Of a stretch of DNA of 64,000 nt, positions 23,593-34,128 are shown piece by piece. Location of the stretch: the NCBI GenBank assembly GCA_963669155.1, contig OZ022582.1, forward strand, positions 28,155,773 to 28,219,772, read 5' to 3'. This DNA comes from Arbacia lixula (taxonomy: Eukaryota; Echinodermata; Echinoidea; Arbacioida; Arbaciidae). The notes under the pieces were generated by a model that was given only the letters and a program-made list of their open reading frames with translations, made no database searches and was not told the origin of the DNA. Positions within the stretch are counted from its first letter, which is position 1. Each line of letters starts with the position of its first letter. Made by a program: the position numbers and the translations under genes.

Positions 23593-24550
23593 TCTGTGGA
23601 GGTTATATTGGAATCCCTCGGGTCACATTTTTGGAAAACCCTTTTAGAATCCCCTGCTGGCTTACGAAAGTCAGTTTGTATCAAACTTCACCGCGCCCCT
23701 GTAGATGTCAAGAAAAATTCGAAAGAATTTTAACAGCATTAATGCCTTTCCAAATTGCGATATATTTTCATGTCTCATTACTCCATTTTTCCAATTTAGA
23801 TGTTGCATATTTGCAGAAGTCAAGGTTTCATATGATTAGCACACAGAAATGTCTCAATCTATCATTTAACAACGTGTATTCCAAAATTTCATAGACTTAT
23901 ATGATCTGTTCGGTTAACTCTTTGTTTTTTAGATTTTGCACAAGAACAATTGCCTCTCTGTGTTTTTCCCTTTGATTCATTTTACTGGGAAACATAAGGA
24001 GGAGGATTTCTCTAGACTGAACTTGACTAGTGATCATGTATATGATCCGTTGTAAAAACCACATAATATCCTTCAAACTGCAGATTATGATCATGCACCA
24101 TTACATTATCACTTTATCCATTGCATATATGGATGTACAAATATTATAGCTTATAACAGATCATAATAACCATGGCAATATAAGTACGCAGAGGTCATTG
24201 GCTTATTGGAAATACAATAGTTGTAAGGAAAATACAGCATTATGAGCGTTGGCTAATATGTTACGTTCTTACTGCATCATTCTTGGCATAGCATACATAG
24301 TATCGTATTTGTTGAGGTTAGAGTTGCAATGTGCCATGTATTCTTGATACTACTTGGGGACAAAATATTTTGACAGAGATATGAGTGCACACGCTCATAA
24401 CCATGTAGAAGCGGTTCACCAGGGATGGATGCATGCAACGTGAGGCCGCTAACATAGGAGTCAGGCCCAGCCAGCGTCAGTCACACTGGGACGATTTATC
24501 GCAGTTAGTGTTTGCAACAATGAATTATAAATTATAGAGAAAGGACTTTC
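23593..24550. other. Noncoding DNA, nothing recognised
   Basis: No gene or repeat relationship identified. Confidence 0.45.
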
Positions 24551-24708
24551 TGGGCCATGTTGCATATAGATTTTCAATTATTGTAACTTACCATCAATGG
24601 TAACTACTATGGTAACAGGTGCAATAATGAGAGCTTATTGGCTGTTGTCATGGTAGTTACCATTGATGGTAAGTTACAATAATTGAAAACCTACACGCGA
24701 TATGGCCC
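24551..24708. mobile_element. Hairpin MITE (158 bp), 'gggcc' family, copy 1
   Basis: Left 'ttttcaattattgtaactta' + 'ccatcaatggtaacta' is mirrored on the right by 'ccattgatggtaagttacaa' + 'taattgaaaa', bounded by 'gggcca' and 'tggccc'. The near-perfect ~65-bp stem leaves only a short loop. Diverged relatives are at 33527-33669 and 57055-57214. Confidence 0.9.
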
Positions 24709-24920
24709 GGGGGTGATTTCAATTAGTAAATTAATGTTAGGCTTTCAGTCGGAATGGAGGATAGCGTGCTTCATCATGAAAAGTAAGAACAAAATGAAAA
24801 ATGAGTAAAAAAAAAAAGAGGATAAGTCGGGAATGGGTGATGCTATGACAACACCTTAACGGTCTACTACAAATATGGTTGGTGAATCTGGTTGGGCATA
24901 TCCATGCACTACAATGCAGC

Positions 24921-24990
24921 GGTTAACTCTCTCAGTACTAAGTCAAGAGAACCCCATTAACTCATTACACACTTTATGTACCAAGAGGGG
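24921..24990. mobile_element. Short GTTAAC-bounded element, monomer
   Basis: 'gttaactctctcagtacta' at the left, '..aactcattacacactttatgtacc' inside and 'aagagggg' at the right. It matches the unit of the 11.3 and 57.7 kb loci. Confidence 0.65.
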
Positions 24991-25890
24991 AAATGTGCAA
25001 CGTTTACATTCAAGTATCTCCATTGAATTTTCCTTCTTGGCGTATCAATGAATTGTAGAGCTTGGCAAAAGACTGGTGCATGCGAACGGCTCCGTTCAAT
25101 TTGTGCATGGTAGCTCCACTGTGAATCGCATAGAGCATAAAACTGTGAAAAGTGTCGCCCAGTGTGAAGCAATCTTCATAGCCTCAGTGTTGCATTTAAA
25201 AGTACGGGCAAACTTTTTCCAGTATACATGCTTTGCCATTCCCGTCTCCCAAGCAGTCAACTTAACATGATTCTTGGATACATCATAGCACAGACACTGA
25301 ATGTAGTGAAAGGGAGCCAAGTTCAGGGGTCAGTGGAGGTCGCCAACCCATTCAGCATTAATCCATCAAGCGCTAATGGAGAGTCTATAGGACTATCACT
25401 GGGCTTTCTCCACGGGGGTAAGACCCAGTGGGTTAAGGCTAGCCCTCTGGAGGGGAAGGGTGACAAGGATTATTAGGAGACCACTTCTTCATCTTAATCG
25501 ACGAGTGTTACCAAATGCTTTCTCCTCTTACTTTCCCTGACTGAATGTATGCGTATGACTTGCAAAATACCCCGTGTGATGCGAACAGTCCTTTGTTAAA
25601 AATACACACAGAATGTATTCTAAATTTGGAGATGGATGTTGTTTCATTTGCTTTATATTCATAAACTTGATTTTGAAAAAGTGTGATTATTATTATAACT
25701 TTTTTAATGACTTCTGCCAGAGTTGAGGCACTTCTTAGGATGTGATGTAGGCAAGGGCATCATTAAAAAGATTACAAATAGGTAATTATAAACACAAATA
25801 ACAGACAAAACAATATGCATACCATTAGAGATAATGCAATTTAGATCAAGTTATATCATAGTGTACATGTAATCTTGCGATTACACAAAG
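24991..25890. other. Noncoding DNA, nothing recognised
   Basis: 25320-25480 is complex non-repetitive sequence with a small hairpin ('cacgggggtaagacccagtg'). No exon identified. Confidence 0.4.
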
Positions 25891-25896
25891 CAACCC

Positions 25897-25935
25897 CTCC
25901 CCCCCCCCCCCCAAAAAAAAAAAAAAAAAAAAAAG
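25897..25935. repeat. Poly-C run joined to poly-A run
   Basis: A run of about 16 C followed directly by about 23 A, interrupted only at the junction. Confidence 0.95.
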
Positions 25936-25992
25936 GAGGAAAGAAAACAAAGACATCACTACCAACAACAATATTTAGGCTTTATATTTCCA

Positions 25993-26136
25993 TATTACCA
26001 GACTTGAAAACCCCAAGGCACACATCATCATGCCAATGATATTGAGGGAGTTAACCCTAAATTTATCAGACTTTGGAAACCCCATTGGCTTACTACATAT
26101 ATGTATGCCATTGATAATGATAGAGCTTACCCCTTA
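25993..26136. mobile_element. Short element dimer, 'ttaccagacttgaaaacccc' variant
   Basis: Two head-to-tail units of about 70 bp sharing 'cagacttggaaaccccattgg' type and 'atgccattgataatga' type blocks, joined at 'ggagttaaccct' (GTTAAC 26050-26055). The same variant is dimeric at 56380-56532. Confidence 0.7.
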
Positions 26137-26333
26137 AAGATCACTACTCAAAGAATGGACTCCTTGTACCATTTCTAAGTAAAATGTCATGTGAACGAAA
26201 GCAGATCATTTGCCAGAAGTCGTTTTTTCTGAGAAACAGGAGAAGAGACAAGGTTTCTGCTGAATGTTCAGAGGTTAGCAGAGCAAGCACCAAGGTCTGA
26301 TGTCGGGTCATTGTCTAAATGGTGATTTTGGGT

Positions 26334-26347
26334 GTTGTCATAGTAAC
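26334..26347. promoter_or_regulatory. RFX X-box-like site
   Basis: GTTGTCATAGTAAC fits the two-half-site X-box pattern (GTNRCC..RGYAAC) with one mismatch. First of four such sites within 1.3 kb. Confidence 0.35.
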
Positions 26348-26523
26348 GGGTGTTGTCTGCTGGTCTTCATCAAGTTCATGATGCCTTATCATGTACAGTG
26401 TACATCAAAATCAAAGACTGCTTTTGAAGTGGATCAAGGACAGGTAGCCTGCCTTAAAATGTGAACTGTATCGCAATGAGAGCATGCAGCATGGTCTACT
26501 CTACAGACTTGTAAAGTTAGTGT

Positions 26524-26537
26524 GTTGCCATGGCAAC
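26524..26537. promoter_or_regulatory. Perfect palindromic RFX X-box
   Basis: GTTGCCATGGCAAC is an exact 14-bp palindrome and the textbook optimal binding site for RFX-family transcription factors. A further half site (ggcaac) follows at 26541. Binding is not shown. Confidence 0.5.
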
Positions 26538-27149
26538 TGATGGCAACCTAATGTTTCTGGCAAGATCTGCAAAAAACTACAGAGACGCCATATTGAGCAA
26601 AGGATATTGAGAAAGAGCACACAGTTGGATTTATGAGAGGAAGATCATTGATGTTTTAGTCTCCAAACTAGGCAACTGTGTCTTTCTTGTAGTGTTATGA
26701 TAAAGCCCAAGCTAAAACTCAAGCCTTTTTTTACATTGGAGACTAATCCTCATTGGAGCTTGCATAAGTTTTATCCATAGCAAGTTATGTAAAATTACTC
26801 ATAAGTTATTCAAACTCCTCTGGTATCATTTTCAGGAAATGGGGGATTGTAGCCTTGTGCATAAAAAGTATTTCTGTAGTTTTTCATGAGTGGTGTCAGT
26901 GCGCACATTTATTGGGAGAGAGGGGAGAGAAAAATGGTCTAAATGTTAGATCATCCATGATATCTATCACAGAGGCATGAACATAATGAAGGTATTCCAG
27001 AACAGCCTTTGTGCTGTATCATACATAAGCCTGCATCTACATGTAGACATAATAGTGTAGTGTTGTAGTATATCAGCAGTCCTAGTTCACTGGTATGTTC
27101 CTATGGTACAGGCCGGGGGCTGGCTGTCGGCTATAGCGCCTGCATCTCC

Positions 27150-27200
27150 TGATCGGGAAAAGGGAGAGAGAGAGGGAGAGAGAGGGGGAGAGAATAGGGA
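27150..27200. repeat. Short (GA)n/GGGA tract
   Basis: Purine-rich 'gggagagagagaggga' interrupted repeat. Confidence 0.8.
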
Positions 27201-27249
27201 GACAGATCCATCACAGTGAATTGGATCATTGTTCTGATCATCCTGCTTA

Positions 27250-27263
27250 ATTACCATGGCAAC
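27250..27263. promoter_or_regulatory. RFX X-box-like site
   Basis: ATTACCATGGCAAC retains the right half site perfectly and the left with one mismatch. It lies about 60 bp before the GC-rich patch. Confidence 0.35.
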
Positions 27264-27299
27264 CCGGTTGGGCCAGGGTGAGTTGGCATGAGTAGCGCA

Positions 27300-27470
27300 C
27301 ACAAGTGGCACGCACCACATGGCGACGGCGGCGGCCGCGCCGTAATTAGAAAGTGAGCTGATGCAGCTTCCTCGTGGTTCCAGTACTTGTATGTCCCCCT
27401 TCGCAGCTCGACCCGGCCTGGCCTGCTAGCTTTATTTAAACCCTGGTCTACTGTGCCGACAGGTCAGGGC
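27300..27470. promoter_or_regulatory. GC-rich patch, possible promoter or enhancer
   Basis: 'ggcgacggcggcggccgcgc' (27321-27340) is the most CpG-dense stretch I noticed in the window and is flanked by X-box-like sites. An ATG at 27319 opens only eight codons before TAA, so it is not a useful start. A 'tttatttaaac' TATA-like motif lies at 27431-27441. No transcript evidence and no exon recognised. Confidence 0.25.
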
Positions 27471-27646
27471 AGGAAAAAACAAACTCAAAGCTTTGTTTTC
27501 CCCCCTCATCCTTAATCCCTCTCCAGATAATCCAGGCCCAATTGTCTCCCCTTTCCTGGCTTATGTTTCTAGCTCAGGATGGAACATGCTCTCAAGAGAA
27601 AGATGCAATGACTTCTTTTTTTATGGAGAGCACCTGGCAATGCGAC

Positions 27647-27660
27647 GTTACCATGGCAAT
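27647..27660. promoter_or_regulatory. RFX X-box-like site
   Basis: GTTACCATGGCAAT matches both half sites except for the last base. Confidence 0.35.
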
Positions 27661-29160
27661 GCGGCATGAAGCTTGTGTCTGTCTAATTGTGTCGGATAGT
27701 GAAGAACAAGTGGGAGGAAGCATCACCAATAGTCTCCTTCCATGCATTCCTTGTCTTGTATTGCATTTATTTATCAGTTATCACTGTCCAAGAAGCATTT
27801 TCATTTTTGACAAAGCATGGTTGAGAGACGAGCCCACCAGGCCAGGGAGGAAATCATATCAAGCCTGATAATGTTGCGGTCGTTTGGAAAAGAATCGAAC
27901 ACTTGTGTCTGGATTAGGCTGTGCGGGTCCAAAATAAAACTTTGAAGTTTGCGAAGAAACTTTCATTAGTCACTCTATATATTACTTCCTCTAGGCACCA
28001 AAGTATCTTGTAATTTAATCAACTTTGTTTTGCCGTTAGGGTAGTAATCGCAAGTTCAATGAATTTTCCTTTTCTTTACTGCAGCACTGTCATACGCTAC
28101 AGTTTGTTGACAAGCGTTAAAGGTCATTGAGTTTCAATCCAGCCATGAAAAGTCTGGGAGTTCTCCTACAAGGTGTAAAGCCTGTTTGTTACCCGGTACA
28201 TCAGTATCCACAGTTTGAATATGGTACTGAAGGATATTGTAGTTGAGTCCTTAAGTTTTGGGGTCAAGACTGCAATTCATTTACATTAAGAAAATCTTTT
28301 TTGAATCGGTCTTAAAAAACAAACTTTTACTGCCAAGGAAACTACAGATATTTGGGGGCAAGTACTGCGCATAGGCCATATTGGGTTAGATTTAAATGCA
28401 TGAATGACAAAAAAATCTCAAAAGAGTCGACAGGGTAGCAATTTTCCCTTCTACCAATAAACACTTGCTAAACATTGTGCTGTGTTTTAAAAAGGATTTA
28501 AAACCATCTCACTCCAGAGCGGGATGTTATAAATATCTTTGTTCATTTGGGACAAGTTCCTAGCAAGTTTCTCTGCTCAAAAGGTCTTTGCAAGTCAGCA
28601 GTTCACTGCAGTTCAGGCTTGTCTGGGCCCACAGAGCAGCTGAGATATTGATACATCCATGTAATCATTGTTCAAAGTGACTTTTCATCACATGAATGTG
28701 GTATTCATAGTTGCAATCGTACAATGATAAGATAAGAATCATAATGCATGAACGTAATTTGAGGAGAGTGGTTGTGAGATAGGAAACATTCCAGACCTAC
28801 TGCAGGTCTAAGACCCACTTCACACTTGACATTAGAGGGCCCTGTTGGATGTAGCTGTTCAATTTTGGAGCAATATTACTACAAATATGAAATTTAAAGC
28901 ATTTTTTAAAAGCTTAATATTTCTTTTTTAGTGCTATGTTTCATCCTTATTTCCATAATGTTTTACGACATGAAACTCTCCAAAATACAATTACAAATGA
29001 GAACAACTCTTTCCTGTTAACATAACGTTGAGATTTTGTTATTTGGAGTTATTTTGAGCGATATAGCGCAATTCTGCTAAGAAACTTTCCCGGCGGTTTC
29101 ATGGAAAACATGATGCGATTCAGCGGAATTTGAGTACACCGAAGAAATGCTTTCGCCCGG
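27661..29160. other. Noncoding DNA, nothing recognised
   Basis: No splice-bounded coding segment or repeat copy identified. Confidence 0.45.
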
Positions 29161-29729
29161 TAAAGGGTTACCAAATTAGAAAAATAAGTTCCACCAATCT
29201 ATGTAAAATTATCCACTAAAAACGAATTTCACATTTGTTTGCCGCAATAAAGTATCATTTTGATGAAAATTTGAAAAAACGCACGCCTCCAGTGATGTAT
29301 GAGAAGTCAAAATTTCATAGATAGTACGTAACTCAACAACAGACCATTTTCGTAATGTATTCACAATTCCCCCCCCCCCCCCCCAACTGCGTAGTAACGT
29401 GTTATTGCATTCACCTGTATCTTGTCATTCAGATTCAGTGGATGGAATGCACTTTGAATCTATTAGTTGTTGCTACTCAGACAAACCTCGGACAAGCTTT
29501 GGAGTTCCCATTGGTAACATATTGTTTGAATTGCGTGAATAAAACATTTTATTTACGCCGTTGGCATTTATGGCATTTTGACTTCTCATACGTCACTGGA
29601 GGCGTGCGTTTTTTCAAATTTTCGTCAAAATCAGACGTTATTGCGGCAAACGAATGTGAAATTCGTTTTTAGTGGATAATTTTACATAGATCAGTGGGAA
29701 CTTATTTTTCTAATTTAGTAACCCTTTAA
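29161..29729. mobile_element. Inverted-repeat element with ~150-bp arms
   Basis: The left arm (29161-29315: 'aaagggttaccaaattag', 'cactaaaaacgaatttcaca', 'aaaaaacgcacgcctccagt', 'tgagaagtcaaaa') is mirrored by the right arm (29575-29729: 'ttttgacttctca', 'actggaggcgtgcgtttttt', 'tgtgaaattcgtttttagtg', 'agtaaccctttaa'). The right end carries TTAA and the left a near-TTAA (GTAA). The loop contains a poly-C run (29369-29384). No coding capacity; a piggyBac-like MITE is plausible. Confidence 0.88.
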
Positions 29730-30306
29730 TTATAGTGCTCCGCTGAGACTGACTGGTCTAGTTCGAAACGATGCCCAGACCCATGTTTCTGTGTACAATG
29801 TTTTGTTATACAACATATGGTTAGTCAGCGTCGAAACACAGAATTTGTTATATAGATATACCAGAACGGTATAGCTCTACAATGAATGTTGTATGTGTGG
29901 ATGTTCTGTTAGGCTGATAAGAGGCAGGATCAATGGTATCAGGGGAGGTGATTGGGGGTTGATGATTGGGGGAGGTAAGGTTATCAGCCACTTGTCTGCC
30001 TCTTGTCTAGGAGATGACATCTCGATCTCTCTCAAGTGTGCAAGCTCTTTGCTCTTCAGGAGGAGGGGTGGGATGGGGTAAAGAATGAGATGGGGTGGAA
30101 GGGGATGGAGGTGAAAGGACGAGAAGGAGAATGAGGGGAAGAACATAGAGAAGGAAAGGGAGGAACAGGAGGTGATGATGAGGGAGATGAAGTGATCACA
30201 AAATATGAGGAGGAAGAAAAAGAAGAGGTTAAGAATATTCAAAGGAGGAGCAAGAGAAGAAGAGGAAGGTGGAGGAGAAGACAAGTGAAAAAAGGGGGGA
30301 AACAGT

Positions 30307-30308
<2 letters not shown>
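29730..30308. other. Noncoding DNA grading into purine-rich sequence
   Basis: From about 30040 the plus strand becomes strongly A/G-rich (ggaggag, gaagaag). Nothing else recognised. Confidence 0.45.
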
Positions 30309-30368
<60 letters not shown>

Positions 30369-30389
30369 GAGAGGCGGGGCGAGAGAGAC

Positions 30390-30426
<37 letters not shown>

Positions 30427-30484
30427 GAGAGGCGGGGCGAGAGAGACAGAGAGAGAGAGAGAGAGAGAAAGGGAGAGGCGGGGC

Positions 30485-30516
<32 letters not shown>

Positions 30517-30532
30517 AAGGGAGAGGTGGGGC

Positions 30533-30586
<54 letters not shown>

Positions 30587-30617
30587 GAGAGGCGGGGCGA
30601 GAGAGACAGAGACAGAA
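30309..30617. repeat. (TA)n-(GA)n and GA minisatellite with 5 higher-order units
   Basis: After a (TA) run (30309-30324), the core 'gaaagggagaggcggggcga' + 'gagagacagaga' recurs at 30363, 30421, 30467, 30515 and 30581, separated by variable (GA)n. Spacings are 58, 46, 48 and 66 bp, all even, as expected if only dinucleotide number varies. One unit has a C-to-T change (aggtgggg). Confidence 0.95.
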
Positions 30618-31075
30618 GCCCCGTTCATATACCATATACCGCTATTATTACCGATGCACATCGGTAAGCAAGTTTCCAGCGAGCCGCAAAAGCACCGTTC
30701 ATATACACCCCCAAAATCCGTAATGTTGCGGTGTTTTGGACAGCTGGACTCTCTCCAAACCAATGGTGACATGCTCCGCTCAGCCATACGAGCTGTAGGA
30801 TTAGCGACCCACATTCCAGAGCGCGATGCAAAAGGCGCAACATTTACGCCTATTTTGCGGACGCAGTTTATAAGATTCGCTTACCGCAATATTGCGGTAT
30901 TATTACTAGGTCTCGATCCGCGAAAAAGCCGCAAAATAAGCGCAAAAAAGGAGGAAGCAAATACCGCATTATTTGAGCGATTCCCGTTCATATACGCAGC
31001 TATCGGTAATGCATCGGCAAAATTGCCGCAAATGTTGCGCCTTTTTCGCTGATAGGCGGTGTATATGAACGGGGT
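30618..31075. mobile_element. MITE, 'ccccgttcatatac' family, copy 1
   Basis: Perfect 14-bp inverted ends 'ccccgttcatatac' / 'gtatatgaacgggg', with an internal 'cccgttcatatacgcagct' repeat near 30988. The interior is rich in 'ttgcgg/ccgcaa' motifs. It lies inside the GA repeat, which resumes right after it. The copy at 32481-32960 is in the opposite orientation and a broken copy is at 43170-43385. The long frame through this block is not a gene. Confidence 0.92.
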
Positions 31076-31135
31076 TAGAGAGAGAAAGGGAGGGACATAG
31101 AGTGAAAGAGAGGGAGAGAGACAGAGATAGGTGGG
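31076..31135. repeat. Continuation of GA repeat
   Basis: Purine-rich 'gagagagaaagggagggaca' resumes directly after the MITE, showing that the element split a pre-existing GA array. Confidence 0.85.
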
Positions 31136-32480
31136 GAGAGGGGATTGGTGAGCAAAAGGAGGAAGACTCAAAGAAAAGGAGGGGAATTAGTATGATAACG
31201 AGTAGAAGATAAAATGAGGAGGAGATTAGGAAGAATAAGAAGAATGAGAGAGCATGAAGAAGGTGGTTAGGTCTCTGTAAATCAAGCACATCAGAAAAGG
31301 GGGAGGAGAAATGAAAACAAACTAAGAAACAAATAAGGCATCTACAGATGTTGACATACATCCAGTGAATTAAATGAAATTATCATTGGCAGAAATAGAA
31401 TAAAATTAATGAATGAATAGAGGAACTAGCTTGCTGGTACAACATTGACATGACATGAATGAACAAAATAGCATACAACAAATGCATGTAATGGTCTTTA
31501 TAGGCACATGTATATATGTATTCTACTCCCTGTATATGTACAGTACATGCCCTGTAACTAGAATCCTTTCATTCATTGCTGGACTTTCATACAAACCCAG
31601 AAAATGGAGGTGAAAATCTGATTACTATATAAACCATTTCTTCTGAGAGTCCAGGCTGTCATATTTCATTACAGAAACTAGAATATGGCTGAAATGTCCT
31701 CACTTTCCCCACGATGCCCAATACATTGGGGTGAAAATGGCTATAATGAGCTGATCAAGTTCTAGGTCTACCTCCAGACTGCTGTGATTACATGCGTAAT
31801 AGTCTCAACGACAGACTCCATAACTCGGCAATTACCTGTGACTCTGAGAGAGCGATGAATGGATAGGGAGAGTGTGCAACGTGATGTGAGGAGAACTTGT
31901 GGGAATTTTTTTTTTATTGAATAGCTATGTGGATATCCTTTCTTTATGAGGATGCTTTACAGCATAATTTGGAAAAAGTTTGGGTGCTTTATTTGTAGTT
32001 CTAAGACCTTGACGGATATCAGTTATACCTTCTCCACTAAATCTCAGTTAAGATTCTGTTTGTTTACTTATAGATGTGAAATTTAAGATCGGAGTTTCTG
32101 CTAAAGTACTATATAAAAGTACCACATTCAATTTGTTTCTTAAAATGATGGATGTGAAAGTTATTCTGATTTGTGATGAAAAGTACAACTGGGTACTGAC
32201 TTCTTTCGGGCTCCAATTTTGCACAGAGTGAGCTGGCTAGCTTTGGGGTAATTATTTAATTATGGTACATATATGTAACCCCATTGTTCATGATTCTTCA
32301 TTTGCAATATGACAGATCCTCATGAGTTTTACAACCTGTCTCTAGCTTTCTCTCTCTGCATCACATGACTGTGATCACCTTGGGACATGTGATGAGTTCA
32401 TTTTGTGTAATCTTTAGGAGGGGTTGAAGAGGTTGTCAGGAACGGTTTCAGTCAATTCTGTTTTCCCTACCTTGTCACTA
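31136..32480. other. Noncoding DNA, nothing recognised
   Basis: Purine-rich at first, then ordinary AT-rich sequence. No gene or repeat copy seen. Confidence 0.45.
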
Positions 32481-32960
32481 GCCCCATTCATATACACCAC
32501 CTATCCACAAAATAAGCGCAACATTTGCGGCAATTTTGCTGATGTATTGCTGATAGCTGCGTATATGAACGGGAATCATTCAAATAATGCGGGATTTGCT
32601 TCCCCCTTTTTTCCACTTCTTTTACAGCTATTTTGCAGAACATGACCTAATAACGCAATAGTGCGGTATAAAGTGAATAATTATATAAACTGCGTCTGCA
32701 AAATAGCCGTAAATGTTGTGCCTCGTGCATCACGCTCTGGCATGTGGTTTGCTAATCGCACTGCTCATATGGCTTCGTGGAACAAATCACCATTGCGCGT
32801 TGGGGTGTAGAGAGAGTCCAGCTTTCCAAAATGCCGCAATATTACCGCTATTTCAGTGTATATGAACAATGTTTTTAAAGGCTCGCTGGAAACTGTCTTG
32901 CTTTTTTTACGTCCATCGGTAAAAATAGGGGTATTGTCAATTATGGTATATGAACGGGGC
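32481..32960. mobile_element. MITE, 'ccccgttcatatac' family, copy 2 (inverted)
   Basis: Starts 'gccccattcatatacacc' and ends 'ggtatatgaacggggc'. Its sequence is the reverse complement of copy 1 ('gcgcaacatttgcggcaatt', 'agctgcgtatatgaacggga', 'ctctggcatgtggtt' match). The flanks read 'cta' before and 'ta' after, consistent with a TA target site. Confidence 0.92.
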
Positions 32961-33526
32961 TATTGTGATGTGGTCCTCAAAGAATATATATGACCTCATG
33001 TTTAACCCCATGTGTGCAGTCAGACATTAGTCTCTATGGGACTTGAATGAATTAATGGTGAAATAATCCATGAGTGGCACATTTAATCCATTATGACTTA
33101 AATCCAAAGTATTTGACAGGTACTGTACATGTAGGACAAGAGGAATATAAACAAAACATTTCACGAATCAGTTTTAACCTGTTGCTCACGGTTAGGTTTT
33201 CTGGCTTAGTGAACCCTGATCTAGCCTGTCATTTATTGTCTGAACAGCAGATTTTGTGGGAGTCGTGCTGCTTAGTATCTGGGTGGAAAAAAGCCAGCCC
33301 ACATAATGCAGGCTCAGTATAGATCGGGCTGACATTCATTGGCAGGAAAAAATCCTGTTTAGTGAGTGTGAAATGCTTTATGAATGATGTAAAATGTATT
33401 GAATTTTAACCAGAAGACATTAACGTTTGGAAAGACATTTATCAGACGTTTCAAGTAAGATACTGAAGATGCACACAATTTGTACAAAAGAACAGAAGAG
33501 GAACTTTACAAAGTTATCAAAGACTA
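32961..33526. other. Noncoding DNA, nothing recognised
   Basis: No coding or repeat signal identified. Confidence 0.4.
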
Positions 33527-33669
33527 GGGGCCTGTCTTATAAAGAACTACGATTGATTTTCATAGTGACTTGTGATTAATATCAATCAAAACTGTTTATA
33601 TTTATAGACATAGGGCATTGGATTTGTGATCATCTTAGAACAATTGCTCCTCTTCGTAAGACATGGCCA
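33527..33669. mobile_element. Hairpin MITE, 'ggggcctgtcttataaag' family
   Basis: Left 'ggggcctgtcttataaag' is mirrored by right 'cttcgtaagacatggcc'. The internal 'acgattgatt...aatcaatc' echoes the related element at 57055-57214. Confidence 0.7.
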
Positions 33670-33779
33670 TGGACTAACTACTGTTTTATGAATATCAGAG
33701 CAACAGTAGTAAAAACAAACACTTATGTCACCCTTTAAGAAGGTGAACCAAGTGTAAGTGCAAGGTGATGATCAAACGA

Positions 33780-34000
33780 TTACATTATTTAGGGAAGAAA
33801 ATGTGCCATTTCCCGCTCTGTCATGAGCTGTATTGTTGTCTGATGGTCGGTAATTGCTGGTAGCCGCCGCCCGCTCGGAGGAGGCAGCGGGCCGTGTGTG
33901 ACACCATAGGTCAAGATAATTGGATGGATTCCACACTCATCCCCCACACACCCCACACCTGCCCCTCGCCTAAACCCTGCCTTCCCCTTCTGCTCTAGCC
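33780..34000. other. GC-rich non-repetitive segment
   Basis: 'gccgccgcccgctcggagga' followed by 'ggcagcgggc' makes a strong hairpin. Surrounding sequence is complex. Possibly regulatory; no exon recognised. Confidence 0.25.
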
Positions 34001-34017
34001 CAGCGAGGGAGCCCTAT

Positions 34018-34128
34018 ACTGCCTGACCGGCTGCCCGGCTGCCTGACTGCCTGGGTGCCTGGCTTGCCCGCCTGCCTGACTGCCTGGTTGGCTGGCTGGG
34101 TTGGTTGGTTGGTTGGTTCGTCGGCCAA
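34018..34128. repeat. Degenerate CTGCC/GGTT tetranucleotide repeats
   Basis: 'gcctgactgcctg' units grade into 'ggctggctgggttggttggt', interrupted slippage repeats. Frames over it are artefacts. Confidence 0.85.

Noticed and set aside
23129..23733. 172-codon Ser/Leu-rich frame and overlapping frames
   Set aside because: Low-complexity CT tract; no conserved domain in the flanking parts.
27319..27345. Start of an Ala-rich targeting peptide for the MICU gene
   Set aside because: ATG is followed by only seven further codons before TAA, with no donor site in between, and lies 28 kb from the exon.
30192..31052. 286-codon plus frame, the longest in the window
   Set aside because: First half is a GA minisatellite, second half is a MITE with inverted ends; no protein signature.
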